Source: SB11 sp965249955 (lineage in GTDB: Bacteria > Bacteroidota > Bacteroidia > UBA8524). Taken from it: a stretch of DNA of 64,000 nucleotides. Position numbers and translations under genes: made by a program. The DNA lies in assembly GCA_965249955.1 (NCBI GenBank), contig OZ252261.1, positions 2,604,001-2,668,000 on the forward strand. The letters run 5' to 3'. Below the pieces are notes generated by a model. It was not told the DNA's origin, made no database searches, and saw nothing but the letters and a program-made list of their open reading frames with translations. This document shows positions 43,713-52,653 of the stretch, one piece after another (the stretch's first letter is position 1; every line of letters starts with the position of its first letter).

Positions 43713-45302
43713 TTACTTCTTCAAAATTTTAAATTGTACGCGACGGTTGTTTTGTCGGCCTTGAGGTGTGTTGTTGGTATCAATAGGTTGTTGGGCGGCA
43801 TAGCCGGCATAGCTTAGTCGGTTTTCACCAATGCCAAACTCTTGTAGGTAGTTTACTACAGCTTGTGCACGTTGTAGCGAAAGTTCGGTATTGCGTTCTT
43901 CTGTACCCGTATTATCTGTGTGGCCTGATATTTCAATCTCCATAGTTGGGTATTGGTATAGCACTTCAACTAATGAATCTAATGCCACAAACGATTTGGG
44001 CAATAGCTCGGCCTTATCTACATCAAAAAATATATTCCTAATAATAAAAGTCTTTCCTACTTCATAGGTGGTGTCGTTTTTAACTTGTGTAACAGGTTGT
44101 TGAGGGTCGTTTTTAAGGCTATCAGGTACAGTATAGGTATTGCAAAGGCAATCGCTATCATTAGCTACTTCCCAAACATAAACATCATCAATAAAATAGT
44201 AGGCTTCATCTTTTCGGTGATAAGCTACTATTGTTTTATTGGCTGCTCCCATAGCCTTAAATCCACCTATAACAAGGTATTGCTCACCCCCATTTGCGCG
44301 GTAAAGACCTGTAAGCTGCATCCACTCTTTAGTTTCCATTAACATTTGGTGGGGTTTATTAATAATATCAGGAATGGGTAAATAATTGCTATTGTAGTGA
44401 AACTTTAAAAGCTGTCTATTAAACTTAAAGCCTATTGCATCAGTTGCTAAGCCCGATTTATAATTGAGTTTAAAAAACACCTTACAGCAATATTTTTTCC
44501 CTGCTTTTAAAGGCGTCTTTAAATGATTTTCAAGGTATTCTAAATACTCTGTAGTACTGTAAATTCTTATTCCACAATAGTTTTCACCTGTTCGAGCTGA
44601 TTTCGTGTTCCTAAAATAATCAGGCGTGCCTGCGGCTATATGCCATCCTTGTACAGCAGTATCTGCCATATTATTTATTTGATAATCACCACTTGTATTA
44701 AAGTATTTTGAACGTTCAAAGCTATTATTTACCACAAGGTTTATAGCTGTATCAATCATAAAACCACTAGTATCTATTAGTCTAATAACTGTTCCGGGTT
44801 CTTCTACAGCAATTAATACCTTATCAAAATAAATGTATACACCGTTACCGTTGTTTGTTACAAGTTCTCCAAAGCTGTTTCCTTTTAAATAATTGGTTAC
44901 CAGTAGGGTGTCAGTGGCAATAGACTCAATTTTAAAGCTGTCTGATGTAAAATTATATGTGCCTATGTTAAAATATTCTTGGCTATCTAACTTGCCATTG
45001 GTGTAGTACTCCTTTTTCAGTAGCTCACCATTTGTGCTATAGTATTCCCAAACACCTATTGGTTTATTGCTTTTGCGCCGTACTTTATAGTTCTCAATTA
45101 GAGCTATTTCACCATTTTGGTAGTAATTGTTCCAAACACCTGTTTTAAGTTTTATAACGTTGTACCCATAAGTAATCTTTTTTTTGTAGTATTTATACTT
45201 GCCTTCGCTTTGCATCTGCCCATCAGGGTAGTATTTGGTTGTCCGCTGTGCAAAACTTTCTACGTTGAGAAAAATAGATAGAAGGACTAAAAAGACTTTC
45301 AT
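43713..45302 (-). CDS. MORN-like/OmpA-domain envelope protein, copy 1
   Basis: The 529-residue protein has a signal peptide (ending at SFAQ, residue 19). Residues 22-105 are MORN-like repeats (KYYPDGQMQSEGKY, GVWNNYYQNGEIA, GVWEYYSTNGELL). Residues about 190-385 form a jelly-roll-like domain starting LVVNNSFERSK. From about 410 an OmpA domain follows, with GHTDNTGTEERN and LSLQRAQAVVNYL for peptidoglycan binding. It would link the outer membrane to the cell wall. Copy 2 lies directly upstream, with strong identity in the 3' third. Confidence 0.88.
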   Translation of the reverse strand: MKVFLVLLSIFLNVESFAQRTTKYYPDGQMQSEGKYKYYKKKITYGYNVIKLKTGVWNNYYQNGEIALIENYKVRRKSNKPIGVWEYYSTNGELLKKEYYTNGKLDSQEYFNIGTYNFTSDSFKIESIATDTLLVTNYLKGNSFGELVTNNGNGVYIYFDKVLIAVEEPGTVIRLIDTSGFMIDTAINLVVNNSFERSKYFNTSGDYQINNMADTAVQGWHIAAGTPDYFRNTKSARTGENYCGIRIYSTTEYLEYLENHLKTPLKAGKKYCCKVFFKLNYKSGLATDAIGFKFNRQLLKFHYNSNYLPIPDIINKPHQMLMETKEWMQLTGLYRANGGEQYLVIGGFKAMGAANKTIVAYHRKDEAYYFIDDVYVWEVANDSDCLCNTYTVPDSLKNDPQQPVTQVKNDTTYEVGKTFIIRNIFFDVDKAELLPKSFVALDSLVEVLYQYPTMEIEISGHTDNTGTEERNTELSLQRAQAVVNYLQEFGIGENRLSYAGYAAQQPIDTNNTPQGRQNNRRVQFKILKK

Positions 45303-45383
45303 GCTTGATGGGTAAACGTAAGTAGCAGAGAAAAATTTTATTAGGTATTACATAGTTTTTACAAGGGTATTACAAAGTCATCA

Positions 45384-46970
45384 CTACTTTTTCAAAATTT
45401 TAAATTGTACGCGACGGTTGTTTTGTCGGCCTTGAGGTGTGTTGTTAGTATCAATAGGTTGTTGGGCGGCATAGCCGGCATAGCTTAGTCGGTTTTCACC
45501 AATGCCAAACTCTTTCAAGTAGTTTACTACGGCTTGAGCGCGTTGTAGCGAAAGTTCGGTATTGCGTTCTTCCGTACCCGTATTATCTGTGTGGCCTGAT
45601 ATTTCAATTTCCATAGTAGAATATTGGTACAGCAACTCTACTAATGAATCTAATGCCACAAACGATTTGGGCAATAGCTCGGCCTTATCTACATCAAAAA
45701 ATATATTCTTAATTATGAAAGTCTTTCCTACCTCGTAGGTGGTATCTTTTTCAATTTGTGTGATAGGCTGTTGAGGCTCATTTTTAAGGCTATCGGGCAC
45801 GGTGTAGGTGTTACAGGGGCAGTCGCTTTCTTTATCAACAGCCCATACAAACACATCATCTATAACGTAGTAGGCTTCTTGTTTTTTGGTTTCGTTTAGT
45901 TGTTTGGCATTTTGTGCGCCAAGTGCTTTAAAGCCACCAATAGTAAAATAACGTTCACCACCTTTGGCTTTGTAAGCACCTGTTAACTGCATCCATCGGT
46001 TTTTTTCACTAAGTATTTGGCCGGGTTTATTAATAATATCCGGCACAGGCAGTTTGCTGGCGCGGTAATAAAACTTTAGCAGTGTAGTATCAAACCTAAA
46101 ACCAATGGCATCAGTAGCCAAACCAGATGCGGGGTTGAGCCTGAAAAATACTTTGCAGCAATAGGTAGTGCCTGCTGTTAGCGGTTCTTTTAACTGGTTT
46201 TCCAAATATTCTAAATATTCAGCATGGCTGTATATGCGTATTCCACAAAACCTTTCGCCTGTGCGTGCAGCACTTTTCATGCTCATATAATAATCAGGTG
46301 TACCTGTTGCATTAAACCAATGGTGCATAAAGGTATCGGCTACATTATGAAGTTCATTAGTGTTTCTGTCGTTCTTTTTAGAATATTCAAAACTGTGATT
46401 GCCTATAAGATTTTGGCCTGTATCTTTTAGTTTAAAACCATCATCGGCTAATGCAGGAGTTGCGTAGGTCAAGCTATTGTCATGGTTTTGAGGAGGGTAT
46501 ACATACACCCCGTCGCCTTTTTTTATAAGTATTTCGGCAAAGGGTTCTCCTTTTATATAGTTGGTAAGCAGCAACGTATCAGGTGTAAGTTGCCTCACCA
46601 CAAAACTATCGGTTGTGTAGGTATATGCCCCTACGGTATAGTATTCTTCATTTTGAAGACTGCCAAACTTGTAATACTCGCGTTTTAGCAAATCGCCATT
46701 TGGGCTATAATACTCCCATTGTCCTTTAGGTACTGCTTTAGTTTTTTTGGCTTTATAGCGTGCTGTATGTGCAGGTTGTCCATTGGCATAAAAATATGCC
46801 CACTCTCCATCTTTTACATTTGAAATATCGTAGCCATAGGTAGTTTTTATTCTAAACTTTTTATACTTGCCTTGCCATTGCAACTGTCCATTGGGGTAAT
46901 GTTGTTCATTTTTTTGTGCAAAACCAGTAAATGCAATAAAAATGAACAGAAGGGGTAAAAATACTTTCAT
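45384..46970 (-). CDS. MORN-like/OmpA-domain envelope protein, copy 2
   Basis: The 528-residue paralogue of 43713-45302 has the same order: signal peptide ending at GFAQ, MORN-like repeats to about residue 105 (YPNGQLQWQGKYK, GEWAYFYANGQPA, GQWEYYSPNGDLL), a jelly-roll-like domain starting NLIGNHSFEYSK, and an OmpA domain. The last about 115 residues differ from copy 1 at only four places that I see, while the N-terminal parts differ much more. The genes are in tandem, same strand, with a 81-base gap. The sequence around both starts is also alike. Confidence 0.88.
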   Translation of the reverse strand: MKVFLPLLFIFIAFTGFAQKNEQHYPNGQLQWQGKYKKFRIKTTYGYDISNVKDGEWAYFYANGQPAHTARYKAKKTKAVPKGQWEYYSPNGDLLKREYYKFGSLQNEEYYTVGAYTYTTDSFVVRQLTPDTLLLTNYIKGEPFAEILIKKGDGVYVYPPQNHDNSLTYATPALADDGFKLKDTGQNLIGNHSFEYSKKNDRNTNELHNVADTFMHHWFNATGTPDYYMSMKSAARTGERFCGIRIYSHAEYLEYLENQLKEPLTAGTTYCCKVFFRLNPASGLATDAIGFRFDTTLLKFYYRASKLPVPDIINKPGQILSEKNRWMQLTGAYKAKGGERYFTIGGFKALGAQNAKQLNETKKQEAYYVIDDVFVWAVDKESDCPCNTYTVPDSLKNEPQQPITQIEKDTTYEVGKTFIIKNIFFDVDKAELLPKSFVALDSLVELLYQYSTMEIEISGHTDNTGTEERNTELSLQRAQAVVNYLKEFGIGENRLSYAGYAAQQPIDTNNTPQGRQNNRRVQFKILKK

Positions 46971-47005
46971 GCTTTATAGGTAAACGTGCACATTTGTAAA
47001 AAATT

Positions 47006-48235
47006 TTGTTGGGCAATAATAACAGTAAATATGATGTGATTGTAGTTGGTGGTGGAGCGGCAGGTTTTTTTGCTGCCCTTTCGGCCAAGTTGCACCATCC
47101 TGCAAAGCGAGTAGCCATTGTAGAAAAAACAAATAAGCTACTGGCAAAAGTTAGAGTATCAGGTGGGGGTAGGTGCAATGCTACGCACCATTGCTTTGAA
47201 CTTAAAAAGCTGTGTAGCAATTATCCACGTGGTGAAAAAGAGCTGCGCCAAGTATTTGCTCAGTTTGCTGTAAAAGATACTATTGAATGGTTTGAAGCAC
47301 GAGGCGTGAGACTGAAAACAGAGGAAGACGGGAGGATGTTTCCTGTAACCGACGACTCGCAAACTATTATTGATTGTTTGATGGCAGAAACCAGAAAGCT
47401 AAAAGTAGAAATACTAATGCAAACTCAGATTGAAACCATCATCCCTAACGAAAATGGTTTTGCTCTTACCACTAATTACCAAGAACTTTTTACGGAAAAA
47501 ATAATAATAGCCACAGGAGGCAGCCCAAAACTTAGCGGTTTGCAATGGTTGGCCAATATGGGGCATGGTGTGATTACACCTGTGCCTTCATTGTTTACGT
47601 TTAATATGCCCAAAAACCCTATAACACAGCTTATGGGGCTAAGTGTTCCACAGGCTAAGGTACGTATTTTGGGTACAAAACTAAGCTATACAGGTCCTTT
47701 GCTTATAACCCATTGGGGTATGAGTGGCCCTGCTGTGCTTAAACTTTCAGCATGGGGGGCACGTTGGCTGGCGGAGGCAGGATATAACTGTACCATAGCA
47801 GTTAACTGGCACGAAGCAAAAAACGAAGATGCTGTACGTCAGTATTTAACTGATTTTAAAAATATCCATGCCCAAAAACTAATTGCCAATGCCCGCCCCT
47901 ACGATATCCCTAAACGGTTGTGGGCATTTTTTCTTGAGCGATTAAACATTTTGCCTGCTATGCTGTGGCGAGATATTAAGAAACAAGACTTTAACCGATT
48001 GGTAAATACTTTTTTTAATGATGAATACACAGTACAGGGCAAAACTACTTTTAAGGAGGAGTTTGTTACTGCGGGAGGTGTTGACTTAAATGATGTTGAT
48101 ATGAAAACCATGCAAAGCCTCGTAGTGCCTAATATGTATTTTGCAGGCGAAGTGTTAGATATTGATGGTATCACAGGCGGTTTCAACTTTCAAGCAGCTT
48201 GGAGTACAGGCTGGTTGGCGGGTAAATTGTTTTAA
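47006..48235 (+). CDS. HI0933-like NAD(P)/FAD-dependent oxidoreductase
   Basis: The 409-residue flavoprotein has VVGGGAAGFFAALSA at residues 13-27 and the family-marking RVSGGGRCNATHH, and ends with GGVDLNDVDMKTM and FAGEVLDIDGITGGFNFQAAWSTGWLAG. This group (BaiN/RdsA-like) includes reductases of unknown natural substrate. The start is TTG at 47006 or 47009; no ATG exists in frame near the fold. It is divergent from the OmpA gene, 35 bases apart. Confidence 0.88.
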   Translation: MLGNNNSKYDVIVVGGGAAGFFAALSAKLHHPAKRVAIVEKTNKLLAKVRVSGGGRCNATHHCFELKKLCSNYPRGEKELRQVFAQFAVKDTIEWFEARGVRLKTEEDGRMFPVTDDSQTIIDCLMAETRKLKVEILMQTQIETIIPNENGFALTTNYQELFTEKIIIATGGSPKLSGLQWLANMGHGVITPVPSLFTFNMPKNPITQLMGLSVPQAKVRILGTKLSYTGPLLITHWGMSGPAVLKLSAWGARWLAEAGYNCTIAVNWHEAKNEDAVRQYLTDFKNIHAQKLIANARPYDIPKRLWAFFLERLNILPAMLWRDIKKQDFNRLVNTFFNDEYTVQGKTTFKEEFVTAGGVDLNDVDMKTMQSLVVPNMYFAGEVLDIDGITGGFNFQAAWSTGWLAGKLF

Positions 48236-48365
48236 ATTTTTAGTATTACACGTTGATTTTCATAATTGCACGCTTATAAAATAAGGCTACACGTATATAC
48301 AGTGCAATACATAATCATGCTTGATGAGCTTCTAATTTCGAAGTACATCAATTAATACAAATAGC

Positions 48366-50564
48366 ATGAAAAAAATTACATTATTATTCGCATTGCTACT
48401 ATCTATGCAAGCATTAGTAGCACAAGACTGGATGTGGGAAAAAAAATTCGAGTCCACAGGTTCACTAAACATTCTCGATATTGCTGCGGGATACGCTTTT
48501 GCAAATGGTGATTATGTATATGTTGTAGGGTCTTATACGGGTACTATTACATTAGGCTCAAACTCTATTTCCTCTGCCAGTGGTTCTCAAGATGCCTTTA
48601 TTGCTCAACTTGATATGAGCGGCAACATCAACTGGATTACTGATTTTGGTAGTTGGGGAGATGACGAGGCTGCTGGAATTTCTTGTGATTTAGCAGGTAA
48701 TGTTTATGTTACTGGTTATTACACTTTAAAAACAGATTCGCCGCCAGTGTATCATGCCCAATTCCCTAATTCTATACTTACGCCAACGTATGCTACCACT
48801 CCAACGCCTATTAAGGTAAACTCAGGTGTTTATACTTCGGGAGCAAGAATACCTTATATAGTAAAATTCAGTAGAACAGGGCTAGTGCAATGGGCAAATA
48901 TTATTGAAGCTGAATATGGTGGAGGAACAGCTACTGCGTTAGCCCCATCAAATGATGGTAGCGGAGGATCTATGGGAATCGCAGGAGATTTGTATGTAAC
49001 GGGTTATTTTTATGAAGACCTCTCGTATCCTGGTAGTGGAAGTAATCCTAATATTCATACACCCGGCATATCAGCAACAGTAACTGCAAAAACCTTTGTA
49101 GCCCATTATGCAACAAATACAGGAAATATTATATGGGCAAATTATGTAGATAATAATATGGCTGCGGGGAGCGAAAGTTATGGGATGGAACTAGCCGTTG
49201 AAGATGATAACGTTTCACTTGACGGTGATGTTTATCTTGTAGGCTATTATAAAGGCGAGTTTGATATGGATTATACTCAATCTATGACTACAATGAGTTT
49301 ATCTACCAGCACAAGTTACAGTGGCTATATTGCAAAACTAGATCATGCTGACGGAGATTGGATGTGGGTGCATGATATTTCAAGCAATGGGGATGACTTT
49401 GCTGCTAGTATCAGTACATATCCTGATGACGGAGATTTATATATTACAGGTTCATTTGCAGGAAAAAATACATTGGCTTTTAGGGGAAGCTCAATAACAA
49501 AAACAGGTATAGGGGGCTCTGATATTTATGTAGCCAAATACAATAATAGCGGTGTTTGCCAGTGGGCAGAAGTATATGGCGGAAGAGATAATGACCATGG
49601 AACCGACATTGATGCTTTTAATGACGATGTAGCTACATTGTACATATCAGGTTTGTATCAAAATAATGCCACTTTCGGTAACAAATCATTAACCGCTACA
49701 GGGTCAGGAACTGGTACTCAAACTGATCATTACTTAGGGAAAATTGACCGTTCTAATGGATATGTAACTTGGGTAGAATCTATTGATGGAAACGATAATG
49801 GTTACGGTTCATTAAATGGTCTTTTTAGCGGCCCTAAAATAGCGTATGAACGTACTGACCCTGATCCAATTTTTATGAGTGGTATGTTTAAAAGTTTTGA
49901 GTCGCCAACGTTTGTTAATACACTTACTACTTCAAGTACAAAAGCGGGATATGTAGCTGCTCACAGGGATTGTAGTTGCCCAACGGCACAAAATGTGCAG
50001 GTTGTTTATGATATCTCCCACACCAACGCTGTTGTTTCTTGGGATGTTCCTGATTTCCAATATTGTATAAATGATTATTTTGTGTTGTATACCGAACAAG
50101 GTGTACCTCCAATGCAACAAGCTGACGGCCCTTACGCATGGGGAACAGGTGGGTCAAATCCAATAGCTACTACCACTAATCCATACGAGTGGATTGTAGT
50201 AACCGATTGCAGCCCCAGCCAAACAACTTCAAACCCAATTTATGCAAAAACAGGTACTGATAAGACCTCAAAAACACAATCAAAAGTAGTGGTAACAAAG
50301 GGGATTAATTCCTCAAGCAATATTACCGCTTATCCTAACCCAGCCAGTAATCGTTTAACAATCTCAACAAATTTCATTGAGAAAAATCAAGGTATTAATG
50401 CTTTGGAGGTTACTAATGTATTAGGCCAAACGGTGAAAAAGATGAGTTTTTCGTCGGCGATAAAAAACTTTGATTTACCTCTGGATGGGTTAGATAATGG
50501 GGTTTATACTGTTACTGTAATATCAGGTGCTGAGCAACACACTTTTAAAATAGTAAAAGAATAA
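48366..50564 (+). CDS. T9SS-secreted SBBP-repeat protein
   Basis: The 732-residue protein has a signal peptide (ending VAQ, residue 20) and a long region with repeats of a beta-propeller type: G-x-VYVTGYY, GDVYLVGYYKGEFD, DLYITGSFAGKNTL, LYISGLYQNNATFG. These are SBBP-like repeats. A fibronectin-like part lies near 560-620 (VVSWDVPD). The C-terminal 75 residues start with AYPNPASNRLTIS and end in KIVKE, a type IX sorting domain. It should be exported to the cell surface. The ligand is unknown. A strong terminator follows. Confidence 0.92.
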   Translation: MKKITLLFALLLSMQALVAQDWMWEKKFESTGSLNILDIAAGYAFANGDYVYVVGSYTGTITLGSNSISSASGSQDAFIAQLDMSGNINWITDFGSWGDDEAAGISCDLAGNVYVTGYYTLKTDSPPVYHAQFPNSILTPTYATTPTPIKVNSGVYTSGARIPYIVKFSRTGLVQWANIIEAEYGGGTATALAPSNDGSGGSMGIAGDLYVTGYFYEDLSYPGSGSNPNIHTPGISATVTAKTFVAHYATNTGNIIWANYVDNNMAAGSESYGMELAVEDDNVSLDGDVYLVGYYKGEFDMDYTQSMTTMSLSTSTSYSGYIAKLDHADGDWMWVHDISSNGDDFAASISTYPDDGDLYITGSFAGKNTLAFRGSSITKTGIGGSDIYVAKYNNSGVCQWAEVYGGRDNDHGTDIDAFNDDVATLYISGLYQNNATFGNKSLTATGSGTGTQTDHYLGKIDRSNGYVTWVESIDGNDNGYGSLNGLFSGPKIAYERTDPDPIFMSGMFKSFESPTFVNTLTTSSTKAGYVAAHRDCSCPTAQNVQVVYDISHTNAVVSWDVPDFQYCINDYFVLYTEQGVPPMQQADGPYAWGTGGSNPIATTTNPYEWIVVTDCSPSQTTSNPIYAKTGTDKTSKTQSKVVVTKGINSSSNITAYPNPASNRLTISTNFIEKNQGINALEVTNVLGQTVKKMSFSSAIKNFDLPLDGLDNGVYTVTVISGAEQHTFKIVKE

Positions 50565-50591
50565 GTCCTACCTTATACTTTATCAATTTGT

Positions 50592-50635
50592 ATAGCCGAG
50601 GAGGGGAATGTTTTCCCACTTCGGCTATTTTTTTT
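50592..50635 (+). terminator. Terminator after the T9SS repeat protein
   Basis: ATAGCCGA (50592-50599) pairs with TCGGCTAT (50621-50628), and an inner GGGGAA/TTTCCC pairing continues the stem. A run of eight T residues follows. The end overlaps the stop of the convergent flavoenzyme gene at 50625. Confidence 0.85.
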
Positions 50636-51686
50636 CATACACACGTGCCACATCCACCTCAGCATCTAAAGGTTTGTTATGAAGAATTTTCATAGCTAAT
50701 TGGAGGGCAAAATAGGGGGCAAGCATTACACCGCGTGAGCCTAAACCATTAAGTACACCTATTTTATCATTTTCAGGATGAAGACCTACAAAAGGTCGCC
50801 TATCAATAGCAGCAGGCCTAACTGCCGCTTGGTGTTCAACAATATCATAAGGCACAGCAAGCATTTTATCCAACTTTTCTATCAATTCTTGTCGGGCATC
50901 ATCGGTAGGGGTATTGCTTAAGTCTTGCCAACGATAGGTAGAGCCAACTCGGTAGGTATCATTACCCAACGGTACTATAAAAATACCTTTGCTCACTATG
51001 GCTTTTTGTGTTTGCAATAGTTTAGTTTTTATAGTAAAAACCTCACCTTTGGCAGGCATAAAGGGAAGCTTGTGCCAATAGGGATTGTTTAGTGTGTTTA
51101 ACCCCTCACAAAAAATAATTTTTTGGGCAATATTGTTTTTGTACTGCAATCCATCAGGCAAAAACTCGATATGATTATATTCAAACTCTTCGTTTAAAAG
51201 TGCGTTTGTTTGGGTAAAAAACTCAGATGAAGTATTTAAGTATTTTTTCACATCCAAAAAACCACAGCTATTTATTGGTGCAGCACCAAAGGGAGCTATA
51301 TAGTCGTGATTTAGTGAAGTATTAATTTGCGAATCTAAAAAACCTTCAACTTCAGGATTGTTTAGTTTTCCTCGCCAATGTTCTACATCATCGGCTGATG
51401 AAAATAGTTTGTAATAGGGGAGAGGGTGATAAAAACTTTTGCCTGTTTTTTGTTCTACCTTAGGGTAAAAATCTTGATTAAAAAGCAACAGTTCTTTTGC
51501 TAAAAAACTGGCGGTGTAGCGTTTAAAAACCACAGGATTCCAAATACCTGCAGCCACTTTTGATGATGTTGTTTCTTGCGCATCATCAATAACAAGTACG
51601 GTTTTGCCTTGTTCTAAAAAAGTATGGGCAAGGGTTGTACCTGCCAATCCTTGCCCAACTATTATAAAATCGAACGTATTTATCAA
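50625..51686 (-). CDS. FAD-dependent oxidoreductase, DAO family
   Basis: The 353-residue flavoprotein has VGQGLAGTTLAHTF at residues 11-24 (note Gln in the glycine motif), then VLVIDDAQETTSSKVAAGIWNPV, which resembles tRNA-modifying and glycine-oxidase-like DAO enzymes. Near the C-terminus HPENDKIGVLNGLGSRGVMLAP forms the late FAD loop. The substrate is unknown; the family includes enzymes acting on sugars or amines. It overlaps the 152-codon upstream gene by four bases, so both form a unit. Confidence 0.85.
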   Translation of the reverse strand: MINTFDFIIVGQGLAGTTLAHTFLEQGKTVLVIDDAQETTSSKVAAGIWNPVVFKRYTASFLAKELLLFNQDFYPKVEQKTGKSFYHPLPYYKLFSSADDVEHWRGKLNNPEVEGFLDSQINTSLNHDYIAPFGAAPINSCGFLDVKKYLNTSSEFFTQTNALLNEEFEYNHIEFLPDGLQYKNNIAQKIIFCEGLNTLNNPYWHKLPFMPAKGEVFTIKTKLLQTQKAIVSKGIFIVPLGNDTYRVGSTYRWQDLSNTPTDDARQELIEKLDKMLAVPYDIVEHQAAVRPAAIDRRPFVGLHPENDKIGVLNGLGSRGVMLAPYFALQLAMKILHNKPLDAEVDVARVYEKK

Positions 51687-52108
51687 GAGAAACTAAGTGA
51701 TGGAGATGAAGATAAATCTAATGAGAAGCCTTTCTTTTCAGGCTTTGTATCTTCAGTATGAAAAGAGATTTCTTCTGTTTCTTCATCGGCAGTTTTGGTA
51801 TCCTCTTTTTCACTTATTTCTTCTACAGGTTTTGCAGGCGTAGTGGGTGTGCTTTTGCGTGAGTTTTTATTTGCCGTTTGTTGTTTGTCATTAACACCAA
51901 CAATTTCTATGCGGCTTTCTCGGGCAAAAATACCCAAAGCTATAGCTTGTTTTATTTCTTCAATATTTAAAACCACCTCAAACTCTTCAACGGTAAAAGG
52001 TTTTTCTTTTACCGAAAACTCAATTTTGTTATCCATACAATAATCAAAAATGGTTTGTATGTTTTTACGTTTAATAAGTACGGTGGGCATATCGTTGTTC
52101 ATTGTCAT
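51683..52108 (-). CDS. Unknown protein with acidic low-complexity tail
   Basis: The 141-residue protein starts MTMNNDMPTVLIKRKNIQ and has a folded first half (KEKPFTVEEFEVVLNIEEIKQAIALGIF) and a Glu/Lys/Thr-rich second half that is probably disordered. I recognise no family. ATG 52108 is chosen; the frame is open to 52141 and further ATGs are at 52102 and 52090. It is first in a pair with the flavoenzyme and overlaps it by four bases. Confidence 0.7.
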   Translation of the reverse strand: MTMNNDMPTVLIKRKNIQTIFDYCMDNKIEFSVKEKPFTVEEFEVVLNIEEIKQAIALGIFARESRIEIVGVNDKQQTANKNSRKSTPTTPAKPVEEISEKEDTKTADEETEEISFHTEDTKPEKKGFSLDLSSSPSLSFS

Positions 52109-52290
52109 TAGGCTATTATTTAGTTGAAATGTAGTATGCAAAAGTACTTTTTAGCTGTTTAAATTGGGAGTAACTGTGTGCGATATTTTTAACAAGATAA
52201 TAACAGGACTATGGATAAATTTTTATGAGCTGATGAATATTATTTTAAAAAGTACGATTTTTGCTCTACTTGCATTGATAATTCTAAAGT

Positions 52291-52653
52291 ATGGAAACTA
52301 TTAATATTTCTGACGATTACGCTACTGTTTTTATTAACCATCAAAATACACTTAGTCAAAAAGCTGAGGCTTATGTGCAAGCCCAACATAAATTTGTAAA
52401 TGTGGTTGATGTAATTCAACATCGGTTAACATCATTACAATTGTTAGAGATTGTTGGTAAATGTAATGTACCCATTAATGAATTGTTTGATCGTACATCG
52501 TTATTTTATCAAGAAAAAATGAAGCACACATCAAACTTTTCTGATACAGATTTAGCCCACGTGTTAGTTGAAAATCCTTCACTAATTAGAACGCCTTTTG
52601 TAGTAAAAGGCAATAAGCTGAAGTTTTTTGAAAGTGCTGCTGATTTAACCTAA
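52291..52653 (+). CDS. ArsC/Spx-fold protein lacking the catalytic cysteine
   Basis: The 120-residue protein has the ArsC pattern in its second half: PINELFDRTSLFYQEKM at 61-77 and DLAHVLVENPSLIRTPFVV at 87-105, where the family has its PxLxxRP loop. The first part, VFINHQNTLSQKAEAYV, takes the place of the active-site loop, but has no Cys. The only Cys in the chain is at 58, outside that loop. It is probably no arsenate reductase, and may bind a partner as Spx does. It is a single gene meeting the histidine kinase gene at its stop. Confidence 0.75.
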   Translation: METINISDDYATVFINHQNTLSQKAEAYVQAQHKFVNVVDVIQHRLTSLQLLEIVGKCNVPINELFDRTSLFYQEKMKHTSNFSDTDLAHVLVENPSLIRTPFVVKGNKLKFFESAADLT

